A stretch of 64,000 nucleotides of DNA from Paracoccaceae bacterium (GTDB lineage: Bacteria; Pseudomonadota; Alphaproteobacteria; Rhodobacterales; Rhodobacteraceae). A program made the position numbers and the translations under genes. Below are positions 43,661-51,649 of the stretch, piece after piece. The stretch lies in NCBI GenBank assembly GCA_024742405.1, contig JANSYP010000005.1:186001-250000 (forward strand), read 5' to 3'. The notes under the pieces were generated by a model, which saw nothing but the letters and a program-made list of their open reading frames with translations, was not told the DNA's origin and did not search any database. Within the stretch, counting starts at the first letter, position 1. Every line of letters begins with the position of its first letter.

Positions 43661-43748
43661 GATTCATCCTCGTTGTTCAGTCGTACAACTTGTGCCTGCA
43701 AACCGGCCGGGTTCAAAAAGGAACCGGGTCCTGCTGTGAATGCAAAAT

Positions 43749-43771
43749 TTTACAAACTCCAGAATTGTAAA
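43749..43771. promoter_or_regulatory. inverted repeat in the sgaA/regulator promoter region
   Basis: TTTACAA and TTGTAAA are separated by 9 bp within an AT-rich block (43739-43795). Further related half-sites lie alongside (TGCAAA at 43741, TTTGTG at 43772). It lies 29 bp before the regulator start and about 90 bp before sgaA. The AT-rich TTTGCAAA-type motifs known for ScfR/PccR-family regulators make it a candidate operator. Confidence 0.5.
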
Positions 43772-43799
43772 TTTGTGTAATTCGCAATATTGTCATGCT

Positions 43800-45203
43800 A
43801 TGAAGAAGTTCATCGGACCCCGGTTGCGGCGCCTGCGCGTGGAGAACGGCCAGACCCAGGCACAGATGGCCCGCGCCCTCGGCATCAGCACGTCCTATGT
43901 CAATCTACTGGAAAAGAACGAGCGCAGCGTGTCTGTCCCGGTGCTCCTCAAGCTCTTTGAAAGCTACCGCGTCGACTGGCGCGAGATCGCCGAGGACGAC
44001 GAGACTGTCCAGCTCGCCGATATCCGCGCGGCCCTTCAGGACCCGCTGTTCGAGTCCGTGCGCCCGGACTTGCCGCAATTGCGCGCGGCCTTGACTCACA
44101 GCCCCGATCTGGCGGGCTGCTTTTTGCGCCTGCACGGAGCCTATCTGGCCGCGACCGACCAGCTGATGAGCCTCGCGGGGACTGAAGAGAGCGGTGGCGC
44201 CGTCCTGCCGGCGACGCCCGAAGCCGGCGTGCACAACTTCTTTCGCAGGAACCAGAACTATTTCGATGATCTGGAACAGGCGGCGGAAGCCTTTTGGGCC
44301 GGCGAGAAAGTCCCCGCCGATGAGGTCTACGGCGCGCTCAAGGCGCGCCTGCGCGACCGGCTGGGCCTGCGCGTACGACTGGTTCCGGCCATCGAGATGC
44401 CCGGAACCTTGCGCGAGTATGACGAGGAGCGGCGCGAGGTGCGGATCTCTGAAGCGATGGACCACCCCAACCGGGTGTTCCAGCTTGTCCATGTCTCCGG
44501 CCTCATCGAACAGGGACCGGCGCTGGACATGTTGCTTGAGAAATCCGGGCTCAGCGACCGGCTCGGCCGAGCGCGGTGCCGGGTCGAACTGGCGAACTAC
44601 TTCGCCGCCGCGGTGCTGATGCCCTACGGACCGTTCCTGCGCGAGGCGCTGTCGAGCAAATATGATTTCGACCACCTGGCGACCCGCTTCGGCGTCAGTT
44701 TCGAGCAGGCCTGCCACCGAGCCACGACGCTGCACCGCAGCGGTGCAAAGGGCGTGCCGTTCTTTTTTCTCCGCATCGACAAGGCGGGCAACGTCACCAA
44801 GCGCTTCAACTCCACCGATTTTCACCTGGCCGAGTATGGCGGCGCCTGCCCGCGGCTGGAGGTGCATACCTCATTCGGCACGCCGGGCCGCATCGTGTCG
44901 CAATTCGTCGAGATGCCCGACACGAGCCAGTTCTTCGTCTTTGCCCGCACCGTGGACCGGCCAAGCTTCACACGCCATGCCCAGGACAACAGGCTTGCCG
45001 TGGCCATGGGCTGCGGGTTGGAGCATGTCGGATCCATCGGCTATGCTGAAGACCTGAGCCTTTCCGACGCCCATATCACCAAGGTGGGCATCAATTGCCG
45101 TGTCTGCCCGCGCATGACCTGCGATCAGCGCGCCCACCAGGCGGTCGTCCTGTCGGAACCGGTGGATGAAAGAAAGCGCGGCGCCACGCGCTACGCCAGC
45201 TAG
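43800..45203 (+). CDS. ScfR/PccR-type short-chain acyl-CoA-responsive regulator (XRE HTH + DUF2083)
   Basis: A 467-residue regulator. An XRE helix-turn-helix (RRLRVENGQTQAQMARALGISTSYVNLLEKNERSV) is followed by a middle ImmA/IrrE-peptidase-like region whose zinc-ligand motif is degenerate, and a C-terminal DUF2083 segment with Cys residues in NCRVCPRMTCDQ. Relatives such as PccR and RamB sense acyl-CoA status. The start at 43800 (MKKFIGPRLRR) is chosen over an ATG 60 bp upstream that falls in the candidate operator. Being divergent from sgaA it probably controls the serine-cycle genes. Confidence 0.85.
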   Translation: MKKFIGPRLRRLRVENGQTQAQMARALGISTSYVNLLEKNERSVSVPVLLKLFESYRVDWREIAEDDETVQLADIRAALQDPLFESVRPDLPQLRAALTHSPDLAGCFLRLHGAYLAATDQLMSLAGTEESGGAVLPATPEAGVHNFFRRNQNYFDDLEQAAEAFWAGEKVPADEVYGALKARLRDRLGLRVRLVPAIEMPGTLREYDEERREVRISEAMDHPNRVFQLVHVSGLIEQGPALDMLLEKSGLSDRLGRARCRVELANYFAAAVLMPYGPFLREALSSKYDFDHLATRFGVSFEQACHRATTLHRSGAKGVPFFFLRIDKAGNVTKRFNSTDFHLAEYGGACPRLEVHTSFGTPGRIVSQFVEMPDTSQFFVFARTVDRPSFTRHAQDNRLAVAMGCGLEHVGSIGYAEDLSLSDAHITKVGINCRVCPRMTCDQRAHQAVVLSEPVDERKRGATRYAS

Positions 45204-45406
45204 GCCGCGCATCAGGGTCTGCCGGATCGCCGGAAGCTGCCCCTGCCCAATTGTCGAGCACCTTGTCCAGCACCGCGCATCGATCGGCGAGAATCCACCA
45301 GTGTGCACCCTGTCCGCCAAGTCTCTGGGCTGGCCTGACTCAAATAGTTAACGTAAGCTTTACGCGACCGGGCGCATTGGCGACCGCAGCGAGAGGGCTC
45401 GTTCAA

Positions 45407-46987
45407 ATGTCTGGTTCTGACGCCGAAAACCGTCGCCCCGGCAAGGGCGCGGATCTTGCGAGCCAAGAGGCGCCTGCCTCGGCGCGGACCACGGTCGTGC
45501 CCTATAACCAGGTCGACTGGGCTGTGAAACTGCGTCAGGCTCGCACCAAACGCAGCGAAGCTCTGGAACAGCGCGGCATAGCCGATCAACCCGCGCCGCT
45601 CGTCCGACCAGAAGCACGTCCCCCCTTTAGCCCGCCCGCCGGACAGCTCCCACCCGGATTCGACCCCACCATGGCTCCGGTAGAGCCCGCGAAACGTTGG
45701 TTCGATCCCGTCGACGACCCGGCAGCGCGCCACCCCGCTCCGCGGCCAAAACGTCCGGTCCAGCCCGATCCTGTACCGGCCGCGACAGAGCCGGCAGCGC
45801 TCCGGTCGCAGCATGTGGCCAAGGCCCTTGGCCGGATCACCGGCCGCAACCCGGATATAACGGGGCCGCGCACGGCCTCTCATGCCCGGAACGCCACTGC
45901 GCGGCCGGAACGCGACCGGCGTCCAGGGGTCCAGGTTCTGGCGGCCTTTGCGATGGGTCTGGGGGTCGGCGTGCCGCTTGCCACTGTCGCTTGGCTTTCC
46001 TTGGCCCCGCCGAACGGATCAGTAGTCGTGGCGGACGATGAAGCGCGCCTCGCAGCGGCAGGAAACGCGGCCACCTCAGCACCACCGGCCAACTCGGATC
46101 AAATCGCTGGACGCCCCCCTGCAACGACCCTGACAGTCGTCCCCACCAAACCCGCCGAAACGCAAGCCGCGGCGCCAGCCGGTCCGCCCGGATCGATGAC
46201 AGAGCCCGCGAATGAAGGAGGGGCCATCCCATCACCTGTTTTGGCAGCCGCCTCAACGGGCGATGCTTCGGTCCCTTTGACTGCTGATGGTGCGGGGTTT
46301 CTTGCGCCGGGCGACGTTGTCGGTACAGGCTCTGAGACCATGATCGTGGGCGCCCTGGAGCGTGACCCTGCCTCCCCGATTTCCGACCTACATACCGTCG
46401 TGCCGGAAACCGCGGGCGAAGCGGCGTTGCAGCCCGTCGTCGGATCGGCGCTTGAGACCGCGCGGTCAGCACCAGCTGAGGTTCCGACAGTCGCGCCGAC
46501 GGCCCGCCCGACAAGCCGGCCGACCCTCGCACCGCCAGAGCCACAGATCGCCGAGATGGCCGGGCCGCTGCCGAATGGCCGGGTGATCGGCCAAGACAGT
46601 CAGGTCCGCGTCTACGCGCCGAGCCGTGTACCATCCGGTCAGATGAACGCCATCGCGTCGGAGCTCCGGCAGTCGGGTGCAACCGTGATCGACCCGGTAC
46701 GCACCCGGTTGACCATTCAAGACACCCATGTGCGCTATTATCACCCCGGCGATGCCGAAGAGGCCCGCGCCGTCGCTGCGCGCGTCGGCGCCGAGGCACG
46801 CGATTTCACGAGCTTCAGCCCGTCACCGCCCGAAGGCATGCTGGAGCTATGGGTGGCGGGCCGCGGCTCCAGCGGGCCGTCGCGCAGCGCCCGACCCAAC
46901 GATCCCGTGGCCGAAGTCGCGCGCGATCTAGGCGGTGCTCTCTCGCGTTTGTTCTCCTCGATCCCGCCGAGCGACCCGCAGCACTGA
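45407..46987 (+). CDS. single-TM protein with LytR_C-like C-terminal domain
   Basis: A 526-residue protein. Residues 1-170 are Pro/Ala/Arg-rich and cytoplasmic-looking. One membrane helix lies near 177-203 (AFAMGLGVGVPLATVAWL), then about 190 residues of Pro/Thr/Ala-rich linker. A terminal domain at about 400-485 (VRVYAPSRVPSGQMNAIASELRQSGATV, then RYYHPGDAEEARAVAARVG) resembles the LytR/CpsA C-terminal domain. The start at 45407 avoids a longer form lying over non-coding DNA. The gene precedes the secretion locus and may act at the envelope; no activity is known. Confidence 0.65.
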   Translation: MSGSDAENRRPGKGADLASQEAPASARTTVVPYNQVDWAVKLRQARTKRSEALEQRGIADQPAPLVRPEARPPFSPPAGQLPPGFDPTMAPVEPAKRWFDPVDDPAARHPAPRPKRPVQPDPVPAATEPAALRSQHVAKALGRITGRNPDITGPRTASHARNATARPERDRRPGVQVLAAFAMGLGVGVPLATVAWLSLAPPNGSVVVADDEARLAAAGNAATSAPPANSDQIAGRPPATTLTVVPTKPAETQAAAPAGPPGSMTEPANEGGAIPSPVLAAASTGDASVPLTADGAGFLAPGDVVGTGSETMIVGALERDPASPISDLHTVVPETAGEAALQPVVGSALETARSAPAEVPTVAPTARPTSRPTLAPPEPQIAEMAGPLPNGRVIGQDSQVRVYAPSRVPSGQMNAIASELRQSGATVIDPVRTRLTIQDTHVRYYHPGDAEEARAVAARVGAEARDFTSFSPSPPEGMLELWVAGRGSSGPSRSARPNDPVAEVARDLGGALSRLFSSIPPSDPQH

Positions 46988-47075
46988 CAGCAGCGTCAGC
47001 AGGCGGCGTGCGCCTGCCGGCTGTGTGGCGGTACCATTCGCAGCTTGGCCGCATGGTGTCGCGGCACTGCAGGAT

Positions 47076-47573
47076 CTATCCGGGATAGCCCAGCGTCTGG
47101 ATCAGCCGCCAGATAGCGCGATTGGCTGCCGTCAGCTCGGCCAGCGTCTGGTCGATGTGCGCCATTTCGCCTTCGTCCACCGTATCGGACCGGCCGAGCC
47201 GGATATCGGTCTTGCGGTCCGAGATTCGCATCAGGATCGTCCTTGGATTGCCGCTGTCCGGGTCAAAGGAATAGATGCAATGATTGTACTTGTTGCGCAC
47301 CGCAGAAAGCTTTCCCAGACGCTGGGTCTGAGCCAGTATAAGGTCGCGATCTTCCGGTGCGCGACCCTCCATCTTGGCCAGACGCTCCACCAGATCGATC
47401 CGCGCCCGTGTCGTGTTGAGCGTCAGAAAGATGATGACCGCGACCTCCTTTTCAGTGTCGCTCAATCCTGCAATCAGATGGATCAACAGGCTTTCGGTGT
47501 TGGTCCACATGTAGTTGAGCCGCCCGATCTGCATGATCAGGCGGTCAAAGCGTGTCTCGGCCAGAGCAGCCAT
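47076..47573 (-). CDS. conserved protein of unknown function, cytosolic, helical
   Basis: A 165-residue protein that is mostly alpha-helical and polar, with no signal or membrane segment (MAALAETRFDRLIMQIGRLNYMWTNTESLLIHLIAGL). The ATG at 47573 is preferred over an in-frame ATG 72 bp upstream that lies inside the LuxR gene. It follows the LuxR-type gene with a stop-start gap of 1 bp, so the two are co-transcribed. I do not recognise the family. Confidence 0.6.
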   Translation of the reverse strand: MAALAETRFDRLIMQIGRLNYMWTNTESLLIHLIAGLSDTEKEVAVIIFLTLNTTRARIDLVERLAKMEGRAPEDRDLILAQTQRLGKLSAVRNKYNHCIYSFDPDSGNPRTILMRISDRKTDIRLGRSDTVDEGEMAHIDQTLAELTAANRAIWRLIQTLGYPG

Positions 47574-47574
47574 T

Positions 47575-48324
47575 TCAGCGCTGTCGCTCGGGCTGACCGG
47601 CAACCTCGAAATAGAAGCTCGCGGCCGCAGTCCGGTTCGGCACACCGATCTTGTTGACCAGATTGTGCATGTGAAGCTTCACCGTGTGCTCGGTGATCCC
47701 GAGCCGTCCGGCCACGGCCTTGTTGCTTTCACCCCGGGCGACAAGCTTGAGGACTTCCTTCTCGCGCTTGGTCAGCCGGCGAAAGAGGTTCTGCCGCGGT
47801 TCTTCGCACGGCGTTTCGCTCCTTGGCAGAGGGGGTGATGAGCGCAGTTCCGGCGGCCCGGCCACCTCCACGAGCGCCATGGGGATATGGAGATGCTGGT
47901 GCAACAGCAGCCGCAATGTGGAACGCCAGATCTCGACCGGAACATTCGTCGGCAAGAACCCGATATCGCCATCCTCCAACCGGCGCCAACGGGCGCGAAA
48001 CTCCCGCGCTGCATCTTCCTTGCGATAGGCGAAAGCGATGCAACCCTCGCCCGCGGTCTGACGGTAGGCTCCCGGGCGCGCGAGGAGATCTTCGGCCAAC
48101 CGCTGATCGACGACCAGAAGCCGCAAGGCGGAAAGGTCGATGCCGGGCGCGCCCAAGGCATCCTCAATGCTATCGCAACGCAATGCCGAGACCCCGAACT
48201 CGAATTGAAGACTGTTCATTGTCTCGGTCGAATAGTGCAAACCGCTTCCCACAAAGAGGACCGAAATGCGGTCATCCACGGTTGCTCGCGAGCCTCCTGG
48301 CTCTCCGGATAAGTAATGTGTCAT
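47575..48324 (-). CDS. LuxR-family transcriptional regulator (CsgD/VpsT-like layout)
   Basis: A 249-residue protein. Residues about 15-160 form a receiver-like domain in which the phospho-acceptor pattern is not clearly conserved (VDDRISVLFVGSG...LLVVDQRLAEDLL). The C-terminal LuxR helix-turn-helix is RLTKREKEVLKLVARGESNKAVAGRLGITEHTVKLHMHNLVNKIGVPNRTAA. The layout resembles CsgD/VpsT-type matrix regulators. It is divergent from the repeat-protein gene across 643 bp of AT-rich DNA, so it is the likely regulator of that locus. The start at 48324 follows a GGGGGG site. Confidence 0.8.
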   Translation of the reverse strand: MTHYLSGEPGGSRATVDDRISVLFVGSGLHYSTETMNSLQFEFGVSALRCDSIEDALGAPGIDLSALRLLVVDQRLAEDLLARPGAYRQTAGEGCIAFAYRKEDAAREFRARWRRLEDGDIGFLPTNVPVEIWRSTLRLLLHQHLHIPMALVEVAGPPELRSSPPLPRSETPCEEPRQNLFRRLTKREKEVLKLVARGESNKAVAGRLGITEHTVKLHMHNLVNKIGVPNRTAAASFYFEVAGQPERQR

Positions 48325-48967
48325 GCCAACCCCCCGGCAAATGACTTTGAATGAAAACGTTCCCCTTCGATCCGTGCAGCATCCCAACTAAAGACCTATA
48401 GACGAGCAGGTAAACCTGGCTCGAACTCACAACACATAGATAGTTTAGCCACACCCAGCAGTTGTATCAATAAATAAATTGTTAGTCTTAACGTTAGAAA
48501 TTTCAGCGCCGTGATTGCGTTAAAAGCGCTGCCCCCTTGAAAACCGTAAAAATCTAAACGAACGATTAACAAGCAGCGTTTCACATCTGCGTTAATGCAA
48601 AAACTTTCACGGCGCCAAGCTGTTATGCCGTTAATTTAATCAGTAAATATACATATTTTTCAAGCCACTACGGCAACCTGATCATTTGGCTGGATAGTCA
48701 GTGACCCGATGTCTTGCGACCATCTTCCTGTCCAAAAGCGGGCGTTGTTCGATATCGGCGACGGGTTGCGCAATATTTTCTGCACGAAACCAATCGCCCC
48801 AATCCGGCTTAGCCGGGAGGAGGTGCAGCACTCCGACAGACATGTCTCTTCAACCGAAGGGTGCGAGGTCGCACGCCTTCTTTCAATCAAGTTCCACGGA
48901 AATGCGCCCATACCGCCTTTGAGATGACTGGTGGTCCGGCGTTTCGTAGAAAACACAGGAAAACGCT
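48325..48967. promoter_or_regulatory. long AT-rich divergent regulatory region
   Basis: A 643-bp non-coding region between the LuxR-type gene and the repeat-protein gene. The stretch 48400-48680 is strikingly AT-rich for this genome, with repeated TTAA/TAAAT words. I found no CtrA-type TTAA-N7-TTAA box or perfect palindrome. A long AT-rich leader before a matrix gene is typical of strongly regulated surface genes. Confidence 0.5.
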
Positions 48968-51550
48968 ATGAGACGGAATACCGCGAACAGCACGGCAAAT
49001 GCCGACCCCACGGCGATCGCCGTTGGCGAGGCGCAGTTCAATGACCTCAATGCCTCGCTCGACACCGATATCGAAAACATCGAAACCGTCGAGGTGGATC
49101 TGAACGCCCAGGAACAGTCCCAGGACCAGGAGCAGGCCGTCGACAATACGGTCGACACGTCGGACCGCCAGGATCAGGGCCAGGATCAAGGGCAAGACCA
49201 GGGTCAGGGCCAGGATCAAGGGCAGGACCAGGGCCAGGATCAGGGTCAGGACCAAGGCCAGGACCAGTCCCAGTCCGCCGACAACGACAACACCGTCGAA
49301 AACGGCAATGACATCGACATCACCATCGGTGGCGACGACGGCATGCCCTGGAGCGATGACGACATCGTCGATATCGACCAGGACAACGGCTCGTCGATCA
49401 ATGACGTCCTGACCGCCGGTGGTGACATCGACTATGATCCGGGCAACGACGTGAAGGCCGGCAACAACCTGGAGTACGATCCGGGCAATGACATCAAGGC
49501 CGGCAACAACCTCGATTACAATCCGGGCGACGACATCTCCCTGGAAGACGTTCTGAACGGCGACGGCAACGACTTTGCCTCGATCAACGTTCAGGAAGCC
49601 AACCTGGATGACAACGACATCCTCGAATCCGCAAGTGTCGCCAACAATGCCGGCTTCACGCAGAACGGCGACGCCCTTGGCGGCACCGCGACGGCGGGCG
49701 ATGGCATCAATGCCGGTGCGGCCGGCGGCGACTCGGGCGATGGCGGCGAAACCTGGGGCGGCGACGGCCATGGCGCCAATGGTCTGGGCGGCGTGGCGAT
49801 GTCCGCGGGCGGCCATAGCGGCGATGCCAACACCGCCTCCGAAGGCGGCGCGGCCGGCGACTCTGGCTATGTAGATGCCTACACGGACGGCGATGTCAGC
49901 TCCGACGCCGACACGTCTTCCTACAGCGCCGGCGGAACCGGTGGTGACGCGGCCAGCGATGCGGCCAGCGAAAACACCGGAACGTCCTCCGCGGACGGAG
50001 CCGGCACAGGCGGCAGCGCCGGTGACACGGCCTCCAACGGCGAAGGCTATGGCGACTCCACAGCCACCGGCAACAGCGACGCCGATGGTGGCGACAGCGC
50101 GAACGACAGCAACTCCGACGCCGAAACCGCCGGGTACGCGGAAGCATCGACCTATAGCGGCGATGGCGGCGATACGTCGGATGCGGCAGACGCGTCGTCC
50201 ACAGGGTCCGCTTATGTCGACTCCAATGCCGGCAATGGCGGCGACACCACCGATACCGCAACCGGCAGCGCCGACGGCTACGCCGATACCGACACGGCCG
50301 GCGGACGCGGCGGCGACACCGAAGACACCGCATCCGCGGATGCCGACGGCAATGCCGAGACGTCCAACGACAGCACGGGCGGTGACAGCTCCGACTATGC
50401 CGAAGCCTATGCCGACGGCTATGGCAGCAGCGATAACGACAATACCGGCGGTGCTGCCGGATATGCCGATGGCGATGCAGGCTCCACCGCGGATGGCGGA
50501 GATGTGAGCGGCCTGAACGAGTCGGGACGTGGCGACCAGACCGCAACAGGCGGCGACGGCGGCCGGACCGGTGAAGCCAGCGCTGACAACAGCAGTGCTG
50601 GTGGCGATGCCGGACCTGCCGATGGCGATGGGTCGGGTCAGGCCGATGCAGCCGCGGACTCCATGGGCACAGCCGGTGCATCCGGTGATGCCGATGGCAT
50701 GGCCGACGGCTCCAGCGATGCCGAGGCAAGTGCTGCCGGCGCTGGCGGTGCGGCAGGCAATGCCGATGGCATGGCCGACGGCTCGGCTGACAACGAGACC
50801 AATGCCATGGGCACCGGTGGCGAAGCAGGCGATGCCGATGGCATGGCCGACGGATCCAGCGATGCCGAGGCGACCTCGTCCGGAACCGGTGGTGCATCGG
50901 GTGCTGCCGAAGGCATGGCCGATGGGTCCGGCGATGCCGACGCCACTTCGACCGCGACAGGCGGCAACGGTGGCGATGGCACAGCGATGGCCGACACGGC
51001 GTCCACCGGTGAAGGTACCGGCACGTCCGAAGCCACCGGCGGTGTCGGCGGGTTGGCCGATGTCTTCGGCGAGTCCCAGGCCAACGGAACGGCCGACAGC
51101 ATGGCCGAAGCAATCGCGGGCTATGGTGGTGACAGCAGCACCGACGACGACGCAAGCTCGACGGCGGACGGCACCACGATGTCCACGGCCTATTCGGGCA
51201 ACGGCGGCGAAGGTGGCGCAAGCACCGCAGCCGGCGGCACCAGCGGCGCGGTGATGTCCACCGCCGAAGCTGGCGACGGCACGGGCGGCACGGCCTATGG
51301 CGGCGACGCAAGCGGCGCCTATTCCGGGGCCGGCGGTGCCGGAGGCGATGCCGGGATGTGGGGCTCCAACAACGGTGACGACGGCTATGTCACCGGCGAG
51401 TCCTATGCATCGGCGGCCGCGGTGGTGGATACCTCCGCCTTCAACCAGTCGATCGTTATGGGCGCCAACGTTCTGGGCAACTCGGTCGACACCACCATGG
51501 TCGGTGGCTCGATGAACGTCACCTCCGTCGGCGACGACTCCGAGAGCTGA
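48968..51550 (+). CDS. giant acidic Asp/Gly/Ala/Ser-rich repeat protein, probable type I secreted substrate
   Basis: An 860-residue, strongly acidic protein without a Sec signal. Residues 1-65 are mixed. Residues 68-103 are a QDQG tract, residues from 156 carry three copies of a 14-residue unit YDPGND-[IV]-KAGNNL, and residues 573-668 hold four copies of a 24-residue unit (GDADGMADGSSDAEASAAGAGG form). The rest is Gly/Asp/Ser/Thr/Ala-rich with few hydrophobics; the last 49 residues contain SAFNQSIVMGANVLGNSV. It lies directly upstream of a type I secretion ABC/MFP pair, so it is presumed exported. Matrix or adhesin role inferred. Confidence 0.75.
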   Translation: MRRNTANSTANADPTAIAVGEAQFNDLNASLDTDIENIETVEVDLNAQEQSQDQEQAVDNTVDTSDRQDQGQDQGQDQGQGQDQGQDQGQDQGQDQGQDQSQSADNDNTVENGNDIDITIGGDDGMPWSDDDIVDIDQDNGSSINDVLTAGGDIDYDPGNDVKAGNNLEYDPGNDIKAGNNLDYNPGDDISLEDVLNGDGNDFASINVQEANLDDNDILESASVANNAGFTQNGDALGGTATAGDGINAGAAGGDSGDGGETWGGDGHGANGLGGVAMSAGGHSGDANTASEGGAAGDSGYVDAYTDGDVSSDADTSSYSAGGTGGDAASDAASENTGTSSADGAGTGGSAGDTASNGEGYGDSTATGNSDADGGDSANDSNSDAETAGYAEASTYSGDGGDTSDAADASSTGSAYVDSNAGNGGDTTDTATGSADGYADTDTAGGRGGDTEDTASADADGNAETSNDSTGGDSSDYAEAYADGYGSSDNDNTGGAAGYADGDAGSTADGGDVSGLNESGRGDQTATGGDGGRTGEASADNSSAGGDAGPADGDGSGQADAAADSMGTAGASGDADGMADGSSDAEASAAGAGGAAGNADGMADGSADNETNAMGTGGEAGDADGMADGSSDAEATSSGTGGASGAAEGMADGSGDADATSTATGGNGGDGTAMADTASTGEGTGTSEATGGVGGLADVFGESQANGTADSMAEAIAGYGGDSSTDDDASSTADGTTMSTAYSGNGGEGGASTAAGGTSGAVMSTAEAGDGTGGTAYGGDASGAYSGAGGAGGDAGMWGSNNGDDGYVTGESYASAAAVVDTSAFNQSIVMGANVLGNSVDTTMVGGSMNVTSVGDDSES
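49169..49276 (+). repeat. QDQG-encoding tandem repeat
   Basis: Residues 68-103 of the repeat protein: three QDQG units, one QG, four QDQG units and a terminal QDQS-QS. In DNA the 12-bp unit varies at silent positions (cag/caa, gat/gac, ggc/ggg/ggt), so it is a coding constraint rather than a fresh expansion. Confidence 0.85.
49433..49540 (+). repeat. 42-bp repeats encoding YDPGND-type units
   Basis: Two full 42-bp units (49433-49474, 49475-49516) and a third partial copy encode YDPGND(V/I)KAGNNL(E/D), then YNPGDDIS. The DNA units are about 85-90 percent identical by eye. Confidence 0.8.
50684..50971 (+). repeat. four 72-bp repeats encoding GDADGMADGS-type units
   Basis: Four consecutive units of exactly 72 bp (24 residues) begin at 50684, 50756, 50828 and 50900. 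Each starts G(D/N/A)A(D/E)GMADGS and ends in a Gly-rich cap. Divergence among them suggests old duplication with selection on the pattern. Confidence 0.8.
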
Positions 51551-51564
51551 TCGCCTTGATCCCG

Positions 51565-51591
51565 TCCGGGGGCGCCACGCGCGCCCCCGGA
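51565..51591 (+). terminator. strong stem-loop after the repeat-protein gene
   Basis: TCCGGGGGCGC, loop CACGC, GCGCCCCCGGA forms a perfect 11-bp GC stem 14 nt after the repeat-protein stop. A second CGCCCC/GGGGCG hairpin follows at 51601-51615. There is no T-run. It likely gives strong expression of the repeat protein relative to downstream secretion genes. Confidence 0.55.
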
Positions 51592-51649
51592 CACCGAAAC
51601 CGCCCCACGGGGGCGCAAGAAGCAAACGAAGACAGACGGAGCGCAGACC

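Noticed and set aside
45347-48494. Shared TTAACGT words upstream of the LytR_C-like gene and in the AT-rich region
   Set aside because: A 7-mer at two AT-rich spots is not significant, and no CtrA-type spacing accompanies it.
49169-49276. CRISPR-like array in the QDQG region
   Set aside because: The repeat is an in-frame 12-bp coding tract with no spacers and no cas genes in the window.
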